Origin: JANXUF01 sp043747685 | Lineage (GTDB): Bacteria > Actinomycetota > Acidimicrobiia > Acidimicrobiales > Ilumatobacteraceae | Assembly (NCBI GenBank): GCA_043747685.1 | Contig: JAYTOR010000288.1 | Coordinates: forward strand, 1-27,088 | Reading direction: 5' to 3' | DNA length: 27,088 nucleotides | Shown here: positions 15,091 to 21,925 of the stretch, one piece after another | How the letters are laid out: every line of letters starts with the position of its first letter | How positions within the stretch are numbered: the first letter of the stretch is position 1 | The notes under the pieces: model-generated | The model's database searches: none | What the model was told of the DNA's origin: nothing | Seen by the model: the letters and a program-made list of their open reading frames with translations, nothing else | Program-made: the position numbers and the translations under genes

Positions 15091-16492
15091 GCACGCCTGC
15101 CAGCGTGCCGCCATCGTCGATCGGTGTGTGGTCCAGCGGGAGGCGAATGACCATCCGGGCGCCGGTCATCGGCGCGATCGTGCCGTCTGTGGCGGCGATC
15201 GTTCCGCCGTGCATCGAAATGATGTCGCGCACGATCGCCAGTCCGAGCCCGCTCCCTCCGTCATCGGTCGCACGAGCGTCGTCCAGTCGGGTGAAACGTT
15301 CGAAGACATACTCGCGCTTGTCCACCGGAATGCCGCTTCCGTCGTCCACGACCTCGATCACCGCCTGGCCGTGATCGACATGCAGTGACACATCGACCCG
15401 CCCAACAGCATGGCGGTCCGCATTGTCGACGAGGTTTCCCACAGCCCGCGTGAGATGGTCTGCAACACCGAGGACGATGACTGGCGAGGTCGGAACGTCG
15501 ACGCGATGGACGACCTGGGCGGTCGAGCGCCGCTGGCTCATCGCCTTGCGGACCGAGCTCGAGAGGTCGAACGCCGTGACGACCGTTGCTCTGGCGTCGA
15601 TCCTCGCCATGCCGAGCAGGTCTCGGACGAGGTGGTCGAGCCGATCGAGTTCGGCGAGCAGGTCCGGCTCGGCCTCGCGCATCGTCACACCCGCCGGATC
15701 GGTCGAGGCGACTTCGATCTGCGTCCTCAGCGATGTCAGCGGACTGCGCAGTTCGTGGGATGCATCGGCGACGAAACGACGTTGGCGGGACATTGCCTGC
15801 TCGACTCTGGCGAGCATCGCGTTCATCGTCGTCGCCAGTTCACCGATCTCGTCATCGACAGCGGCAGCCGGCACCCGGCGGCTGAGATCCGACTCGCCGA
15901 TCGACGAGACCTGCGCCGTGATCTGGTGCACTGGTCGTAGGGCGCGCTTGGTCGTCCTCCAGGCAATCAGGCCGACGAGTCCGACCAGGAACGGTAAGGC
16001 GATCAGCAGGTCCCGCGTCACTGCCGAGACCGTGCTGTCCGTCGGTTTCAGCGATTCGCCGGCAAAGACGAATACCGCCTCGCCCGAAATCGTGGCGCTG
16101 ACGGCTGCTACACGGAATGGCTCGGATGCGCCGTTTCCCAGCCGGCCGACAGTGAATACCTGCACCTGCGGCGTCGCCTTCTGCAGTGAGACCGCCGGGC
16201 TGTCCTCGGCGTTCTCGGTTCGCGACAGTACGGTGCCGGTGGTCGAGACAACCTGGATGAAGGTGTCGGTATCGCCAGGGAAACTCAGTGAGTTCGGGAT
16301 GTTCTGCAGTGCGACCACGTCGTTGACGCGGTTGATCGCAGTTTGATCGACGGCGTCGGTCAGGCGCGTCCGCAGGATTGACACGAACGCCGCTGCGCCG
16401 AAGCCGAAGGCACCGGCGACAACCAGCATTGCGACCGCAGTGGTGCGGGCACGTACTGACCGAGGAAGGAGGAATCGTGGCTTATGCGGCAT
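15056..16492 (-). CDS. Two-component sensor histidine kinase
   Basis: A 478-residue membrane kinase. A first membrane helix (about 17-38) is followed by an extracytoplasmic sensor region (about 40-150) that I do not recognise. A second helix (about 152-170) and a HAMP domain (171-225) follow. The HisKA domain has phosphoacceptor H246 in DASHELRSPL. The ATPase domain has the N box (NLVDNADRH, 353-361), DDGSGIP (383-389), the F box ERFTR and GSGLGLAI (413-420). It autophosphorylates and passes phosphate to the response regulator just upstream in the operon. The ATG overlaps the regulator gene by 11 bp. It ends convergently inside the PAP2 gene. The signal is unknown. Confidence 0.94.
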   Translation of the reverse strand: MPHKPRFLLPRSVRARTTAVAMLVVAGAFGFGAAAFVSILRTRLTDAVDQTAINRVNDVVALQNIPNSLSFPGDTDTFIQVVSTTGTVLSRTENAEDSPAVSLQKATPQVQVFTVGRLGNGASEPFRVAAVSATISGEAVFVFAGESLKPTDSTVSAVTRDLLIALPFLVGLVGLIAWRTTKRALRPVHQITAQVSSIGESDLSRRVPAAAVDDEIGELATTMNAMLARVEQAMSRQRRFVADASHELRSPLTSLRTQIEVASTDPAGVTMREAEPDLLAELDRLDHLVRDLLGMARIDARATVVTAFDLSSSVRKAMSQRRSTAQVVHRVDVPTSPVIVLGVADHLTRAVGNLVDNADRHAVGRVDVSLHVDHGQAVIEVVDDGSGIPVDKREYVFERFTRLDDARATDDGGSGLGLAIVRDIISMHGGTIAATDGTIAPMTGARMVIRLPLDHTPIDDGGTLAGVLTSERRGAAAG

Positions 16493-17159
16493 CCGCGACG
16501 AGACGGTAGCCGGAGCCACGTACCGTGCGGAGGCTGTTCCGCTCGAAGTCCTTGTCGATCTTGCGGCGCAGATTGGAGATATGGACTTCGACGTTGTTCG
16601 GGGCTCCGTCAAAAGCGAAATCCCAGGCGTGGGCCAGCAGATCCGACTTGGAGACGACCTCGGACTGGCGGCGGGCGAGATACTCCAGAATCGAGAACTC
16701 CTTGGCCGTCAATTCGATCTCGCGGCCGTCACGTCGCACCGAGCGAGTCGCCGGATCGATCTGGATATCACCGACGCTGAGCACGCTCGGACGCTCGCGG
16801 CTCCCCCGGCGAAGCAGGGCCCGAAGCCTGGCTTCGAGAACGACGAAGGAGAACGGCTTCGACAGGAAGTCGTCGGCTCCGGTGTCGAGCGCCTCTGCCT
16901 CGTCGAGTTCGCCGTCCTTGGCGGTCAGCATCAGGATCGGTGTCCAATTACCTTTTTCGCGGAGCTCGGCACACACCTGGAAGCCATTGACACCCGGCAG
17001 CATGATGTCGAGGACGATGGCGTCATAGGGGTGTTCACCGGCGAGCCACAGCGCCTGCTTGCCGTCCATAGCGATGTCGACCGCGAACCCGGCAAGCTCC
17101 AAACCTCGGCGCAGTGCGGCGGCGAGGCGCTTTTCATCTTCAACAACAAGCAGTCTCAT
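16482..17159 (-). CDS. OmpR-family response regulator
   Basis: A 225-residue DNA-binding response regulator. The receiver domain (1-115) has the acidic pocket E7/D8, phospho-acceptor D51 (VLDIMLPG), T79 and K101. The winged-helix effector domain (about 125-222) has the OmpR pattern LTAKEFSILEYLARR and VEVHISNLRRKID, ending VRGSGYRLV. It is the cognate partner of the overlapping kinase gene. The phased repeats just upstream (17183-17229) are good candidate binding sites, suggesting it controls itself and perhaps the divergent acyltransferase. I chose ATG 17159 because the receiver begins directly with MRLLVVEDE. Regulatory targets are not shown by sequence. Confidence 0.94.
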   Translation of the reverse strand: MRLLVVEDEKRLAAALRRGLELAGFAVDIAMDGKQALWLAGEHPYDAIVLDIMLPGVNGFQVCAELREKGNWTPILMLTAKDGELDEAEALDTGADDFLSKPFSFVVLEARLRALLRRGSRERPSVLSVGDIQIDPATRSVRRDGREIELTAKEFSILEYLARRQSEVVSKSDLLAHAWDFAFDGAPNNVEVHISNLRRKIDKDFERNSLRTVRGSGYRLVADAA

Positions 17160-17182
17160 CCCACTAGTTTGCTCCCGAGGGA

Positions 17183-17229
17183 CTGAAGTGATCCTGAAGA
17201 TTCTCCCATTTTCCTGAATGGATCCTGAG
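17183..17229. promoter_or_regulatory. Helically phased CTGAA/CTGAG repeats, likely response-regulator sites
   Basis: CTGAA occurs at 17183, 17194 and 17214, and CTGAG at 17224. The steps are 11, 20 and 10 bp, so all four lie on one face of the helix; three carry the longer form TCCTGA. OmpR/PhoB-family regulators bind tandem direct repeats with this spacing. The sites lie 24-70 bp upstream of the response-regulator start and in front of the divergent plsC-like gene. Confidence 0.55.
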
Positions 17230-17289
17230 CTCTGCAGATCGTCAGCGCAGCGACGGTCGGTGCCAGGTCTCCGCCGGGGAGTCCTGCGG

Positions 17290-18147
17290 ATGGTCACCGG
17301 GTCGTTGACGTGCCATGCTCCATCGGTGAGCAATGACAGAGAGCCCCCGATCAGCGACGATCAATCCGGCGCCAGTCTGACCGCATCGTCGCCCCGCAAC
17401 ATCGTCGAACGCATCAAAATCGACATCCTCTCCGTGTGGGCATGGTTCATCCTCGGGCTCGTCGTGGCGCTCTGGCTCCCGATGGTGGCCGTGATCCGCC
17501 TGGTCACCGCACCGTTCGACAAGGGCAGGTATTACGCAGGTTTCATGTTCCGCAAGCTCGCAGTGGCCCACCAGATGCTGAATCCGCTGTGGGAGTTCAA
17601 GGTCACCGGCACGGCGCCGAAGGATCCTCGGCATCCCTACGTCGTCTGCTCGAACCATGAATCGTTCGTCGACATCCTTCTACTGAGTCATCTTCCATTC
17701 GAGATGAAGTGGCTCTCGAAGGTCGAGATCACCCGTATCCCGGTTCTTGGCTGGATGATGAAGATGGCCGGCGATATTCCGCTGAACCGCGGTGTCGGAT
17801 CCAGCGCGATGGACGCCATGGCGCAATGCGCAGATCGCCTGGACAAGCACGTGTCGGTGATGATCTTCCCGGAAGGGACCAGGTCGTTCACTGGCGAACT
17901 CGGCAAATTCAAGAACGGTGCGTTCCGCCTGGCGATCGAGAAGCAGGTGCCGATCCTTCCTGTGGCCGTGTGCGGCACGCACACAGCGTTGCGCAAACAC
18001 AATTGGCGTTTCGGAGAATGCCATGCAGAAGCACGGATGCTTGCGCCGATCTCGACCGTCGGGATGACCCAGAAGGATTATCCACAGCTTCGTGATCAGG
18101 TCCGATCGATCATCGCTGCCGAACTGGAGACGATGAAAACGTCCTGA
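17290..18147 (+). CDS. PlsC-type 1-acyl-glycerol-3-phosphate acyltransferase
   Basis: A 285-residue membrane-bound acyltransferase that most likely adds the second acyl chain to lysophosphatidic acid in phospholipid synthesis. One strong membrane segment lies at about 48-75. The LPLAT motifs are SNHESFVD (H123 and D128 of the HX4D motif), a mid block around GDIPLNRG (161-168), FPEGTRS (193-199) and PILPVAVCG (221-229). I placed the start at ATG 17290 because GGGGAG lies 8 bases upstream. GTG 17326 is an alternative that removes 12 residues. The open frame extends to 17218 through the predicted regulatory repeats, so that longer form is unlikely. Close homologues with other acyl acceptors exist, so the substrate is not certain. 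Confidence 0.9.
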   Translation: MVTGSLTCHAPSVSNDREPPISDDQSGASLTASSPRNIVERIKIDILSVWAWFILGLVVALWLPMVAVIRLVTAPFDKGRYYAGFMFRKLAVAHQMLNPLWEFKVTGTAPKDPRHPYVVCSNHESFVDILLLSHLPFEMKWLSKVEITRIPVLGWMMKMAGDIPLNRGVGSSAMDAMAQCADRLDKHVSVMIFPEGTRSFTGELGKFKNGAFRLAIEKQVPILPVAVCGTHTALRKHNWRFGECHAEARMLAPISTVGMTQKDYPQLRDQVRSIIAAELETMKTS

Positions 18148-18168
18148 TGACGATGAAAAACATCCGGA
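18129..18168 (+). repeat. 20-bp tandem duplication at the end of the acyltransferase gene
   Basis: Two adjacent 20-bp copies beginning GACGATGAAAA (18129-18148 and 18149-18168) differ at a few bases. The first contains the stop codon of the plsC-like gene, and the second is in the intergenic DNA. It is probably a local slippage duplication; no function is apparent. Confidence 0.6.
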
Positions 18169-18217
18169 TCGCGACCGGCTCATTTGCGTCGCAGCGTTGG
18201 GTTCTCGACGAAACCGG

Positions 18218-18256
18218 TTGACGATTTCGGCGTCAGCCATAGCGAGTGGGTAGTGT
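18218..18256 (+). promoter_or_regulatory. Candidate promoter region of the respiratory locus
   Basis: The 180-bp gap between the acyltransferase and the first oxidase-like gene should hold the promoter. TTGACG (18218-18223) followed after 16 bp by TAGCGA (18240-18245) is the best pair I see, and TAGTGT (18251-18256) is an alternative -10. Both are weak matches, and no operator or terminator-like stem stands out in the gap. Confidence 0.3.
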
Positions 18257-18327
18257 CAAGTGCCGGAACCAGCCCCGATCATTCGCTCGGGCGGCGCGAC
18301 GCGTCGTCACGGAGCGAGAGGATACGC

Positions 18328-20034
18328 ATGACGACAATCGACACGCGAACAGAAGCACTCGCATCGACCGAACCATCGGTGGCAGCGCGCTCCCTGTCCG
18401 ACATCGCTGCATGGATCACGACCACCGACCACAAACGAATCGGACGGATGTTCGTCGGTGTTTCGCTGTTGCTGACGCTGGGCGTCGGCGTCATCGGCGG
18501 GCTGATCGGCCTCGAGCGGATCAACCCGAACGGCTACGTGCTCGACAGCGGAGCATTCGAACAACTCTTTTCGCTGCTCAGGGTCGGATTGGCATTCTTC
18601 GTCGTGCTGCCACTCACCATCGGCCTGGCAATGGCGATCGTCCCGCTGCAGGTCGGCGCCCGTTCGATCGCCTTTCCGCGGGCGGCCCTCCTCGGTTTCT
18701 GGAGCTGGCTGTTCGGGAGCGGCCTCATCATCTTCTCGCTCGCAGGCAACGGTGGACCCGGCGGTGGCAAGCCGCACCTCGTCGACCTCTACCTCGGCGG
18801 AGTCGTGTTGGCGATTGCCGGCCTCGTCATCGCTGCCTCGACGATCGCTGCGACCGTGCTCACCACCAGGGCACCAGGTCTGACGCTCAAAAGGGTGCCA
18901 CTGTTTTCCTACTCGGCGCTCGTCGGCTGTGTCGCCATCGCGCTGACGCTGCCGGTGCTGGCGGCGGCGACCGTGCTCGTACTCGTGGATCATCTCTACG
19001 AACGATCGACCTTCGGTGGCAACGCCGGCGTGCTGCAGTGGACCGGATGGGGACTCAGTGCACCGGCGATGCTCGTCTATTCGCTGCCGCTCCTCGGGGC
19101 GATCCCCGACTCCATCTCCACGCTCGCCCGCCGCCATCTGTTGCAACGACCGATCCTGCGGATCGGCGTCGGCCTTGCTGGCGTTTCGGCTGCCGCTGCG
19201 GTGACCCAGACGGCACTGACCCTGCCCGCCAGACGGCACTCGTTCAAGACCTGGGAGAACTTCCTCGGGGCGATGGTCCGCTACATCAAGGACACGACCC
19301 CGTGGCTGCTGTTCGGGGCACTTCCGATCCTCGGCGTATTGATCGTCGTTGGCCTCACCGGCAAGACGATGGCCGCACCAAAGCTCAACGTCAAGGTACT
19401 GCTGAGCGCAGCCACCCAGTTCAACCTCATCGGCGGTGCGCTGCTGATGGCCGGATTCGCGCTGCATGCTGTCGGCGACATCGCTCCGATCAAGCTCACC
19501 GGCACCGTCTACGAGGAGGGCGTGAGCATTCTCGTCGGCTACTCCGTCGTCCTGCTGGCACTCGGCGCACTGACGTTCTGGGGACCGAAGCTGTGGGGTC
19601 GCAGGATCGACGACAAGAAGGCGTTGCCGTTCGTGCTGCTCGGTGCTGGCGGTGCCGTCCTGGCCTCGATCCCGATGATCATTCTCGGCTTCATGAAGCA
19701 GCCCGGCTACACCGCAGGCGGCTTCGACAAGCAGTCGGCAACAAGCGTGCTCAACGCCCTGAGCATGGCCGGCCACGCGCTGATGCTCGCGACGGTGGGT
19801 TTGTTCGTGCTCGTGGCGCTGATGTCGTTCACCAAGGGTGAGCTCGCCGGTGACGATCCCTACGACGGCCAGACGTTCGAGTGGATGACCTCCTCGCCAC
19901 CGCCGGTCGAGAACTTCGCTGTGGCCCCGACCGCTGCATCCTCACATCCGCTGACGGATTTGAAGCCTGACGGATTGAACGCACCGGCCAGGACGCAGAC
20001 TGCCAAGCCCGCACAGACAGGGGCGCTCAGATGA
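18328..20034 (+). CDS. Heme-copper oxidase subunit I homologue lacking all metal ligands
   Basis: A 568-residue, multi-span membrane protein clearly homologous to the ctaD product downstream. Shared landmarks are TTDHKRIG (32-39), VPLQVGARSIAFPR (105-118), LARRHLLQRP (266-275), WGPKLWG (418-424) and EWMTSSPP (518-525). Aligned by eye to CtaD, every redox ligand is gone: H99 is L84, CuB H277 is A245, H326/H327 fall on Q294/T295, and H412/H414 are G398/S400. The crosslinked Tyr (L249), HPEVY Glu (A247) and D-channel Asp (S113) are also lost. The reading frame and membrane pattern are intact, so this is a conserved non-catalytic paralogue rather than a decaying gene. A good GGAG/AGAGGA site precedes the ATG. 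Its role is unknown; a structural or assembly partner of the caa3 oxidase is inferred. Confidence 0.88.
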   Translation: MTTIDTRTEALASTEPSVAARSLSDIAAWITTTDHKRIGRMFVGVSLLLTLGVGVIGGLIGLERINPNGYVLDSGAFEQLFSLLRVGLAFFVVLPLTIGLAMAIVPLQVGARSIAFPRAALLGFWSWLFGSGLIIFSLAGNGGPGGGKPHLVDLYLGGVVLAIAGLVIAASTIAATVLTTRAPGLTLKRVPLFSYSALVGCVAIALTLPVLAAATVLVLVDHLYERSTFGGNAGVLQWTGWGLSAPAMLVYSLPLLGAIPDSISTLARRHLLQRPILRIGVGLAGVSAAAAVTQTALTLPARRHSFKTWENFLGAMVRYIKDTTPWLLFGALPILGVLIVVGLTGKTMAAPKLNVKVLLSAATQFNLIGGALLMAGFALHAVGDIAPIKLTGTVYEEGVSILVGYSVVLLALGALTFWGPKLWGRRIDDKKALPFVLLGAGGAVLASIPMIILGFMKQPGYTAGGFDKQSATSVLNALSMAGHALMLATVGLFVLVALMSFTKGELAGDDPYDGQTFEWMTSSPPPVENFAVAPTAASSHPLTDLKPDGLNAPARTQTAKPAQTGALR

Positions 20035-20630
20035 TCGCACTCCCCGTCGCTCCGGCTTCGGCCCCCAAGCGCCAACTCTTCGTCGGCACTGCGCTGATAA
20101 GCGCGGCGATCGCCATGTTCTTCGGTGGCATGCTGGCGATCTTCCTGAAGTTGCGCGACGCCTCTCCGCTCGCGCCCAACGTCACCAAGCGGCCGAGCCA
20201 TGTCTGGCTGCCGAAGGGCGTCGAGATCCCACAGGTGCCGTCCAACATCATGCTGATCACGCTGGCCTTTGCCTGTGTGCTCATCACGGGGGCGATCATC
20301 TCCGCCAAGCAGGACAACCACACGAGTACGGCGCTGATGCTGTTCCTCTGCGCGATCATGGCGATTGCCACCATCAATGCCCAGGCGCTGGTCTACAAGC
20401 GGATGGCGATGTCGCTGCGCGGCGGTACCTACCAGGTGCTTTTCTACACGATCACCGGTGCCTTCCTCGCCTGTCTCATCGGTGCACTTGCATACAGCCT
20501 GACGACGGCGTTTCGATACCTCGGGGGCAGAACCAAGGACCATGATGTCCTGATTTCACTCGCAACATACTGGTACGTGATCACCGCCGTGTTCACGGTG
20601 ATCTGGTTCGTGATCTACGTGACGAAGTAG
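20031..20630 (+). CDS. Cytochrome oxidase subunit III-like membrane protein, divergent
   Basis: A 199-residue protein with about five membrane segments, overlapping the previous gene by ATGA. Its C-terminal half aligns with the ctaE product of this window: FYTITGAFLACLIG matches FYTLTGFHGVHVTVG, and ATYWYVITAVFTVIWFVIYV matches GLYWHFVDIIWIVIFTLVYL. The conserved subunit III residues are missing: both His of GFHGVH (F and C here), the His and Asp of WHFVD (Y and T), and the Glu-rich FEFTEF segment (now INAQALVY). It therefore pairs with the ligand-free subunit I homologue as a second altered subunit. A 40-residue polar loop between helices 1 and 2 is longer than in CtaE. Homology is fairly clear; function is unknown. 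Confidence 0.78.
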   Translation: MIALPVAPASAPKRQLFVGTALISAAIAMFFGGMLAIFLKLRDASPLAPNVTKRPSHVWLPKGVEIPQVPSNIMLITLAFACVLITGAIISAKQDNHTSTALMLFLCAIMAIATINAQALVYKRMAMSLRGGTYQVLFYTITGAFLACLIGALAYSLTTAFRYLGGRTKDHDVLISLATYWYVITAVFTVIWFVIYVTK

Positions 20631-20636
20631 GGACAG

Positions 20637-21809
20637 ATGCTGACGCAAGGAACGAAACTCTTCGGCGGACTCTCCGCCGCCGCCCTCATCGGATTACTCG
20701 TATACGGCTTCACGCGCAACTTCACGGACATCGGCGGCATCAGCCTGTGGTTCCTGCTCGGCGTGCTCGTGTTGTTCACCGGTGTCTCTGCGCTGACCCA
20801 TGACGCCAACATCGCGGCGATGGACGACGCCGCAGTCCGTACGGCCCCGAACACACTGGCTCCGGCCTCGCCGAGTATGTGGCCGGTCGTTGCTGCGGCC
20901 GGTGGCGCACTGGTTGCCGTCGGCGTCGTGACGGACAAGCGATACTTCATCGCCGGGATCATCGTTGTCGCCGTCGCCCTGTTCGAATGGACTGTCGCGG
21001 CCTGGGCCGACCGCGCATCAGCCGATACAGCGTTCAACGGCTCCGTGCGTGCCAAGCTCCTCAACCCGCTCGAGTTCCCGTTCGGCGCCGCGCTCGCCCT
21101 CGGCGTGCTGGTCTTCAGCTTCAGTCGCTTGATGCTGACGTCCAACAGCGATATCGCCCCGGTCTTCTTCGGCCTCTTCGGAGCAGTGATCCTCTTCGGT
21201 GGCCTGGTGATCGCCCTCAAGCCGAATCTGCGCAAGGGCGCGGTCGTCGGGGTGCTCAGCGTTGCCTCGCTCGGCGTTGCCGGGGTAGGCGTGTGGGCTG
21301 CCGGCAGCGGGCAGAACGCCAAATTGACCGCCGATCACACCGAAGCGCTGGCCTACAAGAAGGATGGTCCGAGCTGTGGACCGACCCAGGACAAGGCCAA
21401 GGACGAGAAGCCGGACGGCGCTGTCGCCGCCAAGTCGAGTACGACTGGAACGTTCACCTACAACGCCGACGGCACGCTGACGCTCCAGCAGTTCAGCGGG
21501 GCTCTGCCGGACTCTGCATTGACGGTCGATCGCGGTAGCACGACGAACATCCTGTTCAAGAACGATCATCCTGGTGCGTACAGGCTGCGGATCTACGGCG
21601 GTCTCGAGCCGGTCGCTCCCGAGCAGAAGGATGCCGCCGGCAACGTGCTCAAGAAAGCGGTGCAGTTCTGCACCTCGCTGATCCCGGCAGGTAAGACGCA
21701 GTTGTTGACGTTCAAGCTGAACCACTTGCCGCTGTACCCCAACGACAACTTCTACGCCGAGGTCCCCGGAGCATCACCGGCCGCCAAGGTCGAAGTCGTG
21801 GTCCCGTGA
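20637..21809 (+). CDS. Seven-span membrane protein with exported beta-rich C-terminal domain, unknown function
   Basis: I do not recognise this 390-residue protein. About seven hydrophobic segments lie at 8-24, 36-53, 82-98, 103-122, 148-165, 174-194 and 201-222. They are followed by a Lys/Asp-rich linker (240-266) and a domain of about 120 residues whose alternating pattern suggests a beta sandwich. This domain has D310-H311-P, C344 (VQFCTSLIPAG) and H363, with another Cys at 247. It recalls a cupredoxin fold but lacks the C-x3-C-x3-H-x2-M copper site of subunit II. It follows the subunit III homologue by 6 bp with GGGA before the ATG, so the three genes form one unit. By position it could stand in for subunit II in a non-catalytic complex; that is inference. 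Confidence 0.8.
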   Translation: MLTQGTKLFGGLSAAALIGLLVYGFTRNFTDIGGISLWFLLGVLVLFTGVSALTHDANIAAMDDAAVRTAPNTLAPASPSMWPVVAAAGGALVAVGVVTDKRYFIAGIIVVAVALFEWTVAAWADRASADTAFNGSVRAKLLNPLEFPFGAALALGVLVFSFSRLMLTSNSDIAPVFFGLFGAVILFGGLVIALKPNLRKGAVVGVLSVASLGVAGVGVWAAGSGQNAKLTADHTEALAYKKDGPSCGPTQDKAKDEKPDGAVAAKSSTTGTFTYNADGTLTLQQFSGALPDSALTVDRGSTTNILFKNDHPGAYRLRIYGGLEPVAPEQKDAAGNVLKKAVQFCTSLIPAGKTQLLTFKLNHLPLYPNDNFYAEVPGASPAAKVEVVVP

Positions 21810-21925
21810 CGCGCCGACTTTCCGCAGCTCAGCGGACTGGTGTCCAGCGTCACCCCGATCGCATTCTCACAAATCGCCAAGAGGGCAGTACCGTTCAGTC
21901 CGTGCTCGAAATCTCGGGAGAACCA

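Noticed and set aside
18307..19776. 489-codon minus-strand open frame across the subunit I homologue
   Set aside because: The plus strand encodes a membrane protein with clear homology to CtaD; the minus frame is a charged, low-complexity shadow.
18328..20034. The ligand-free subunit I homologue as a pseudogene
   Set aside because: No stop or frameshift in 568 codons, a good ribosome site, ATGA coupling to the next gene, and conserved membrane pattern and C-terminal motif argue for a working protein.
21806..21925. Upstream extension of ctaC
   Set aside because: The signal peptide and lipobox start at ATG 21926; the upstream part is polar and lacks family similarity.
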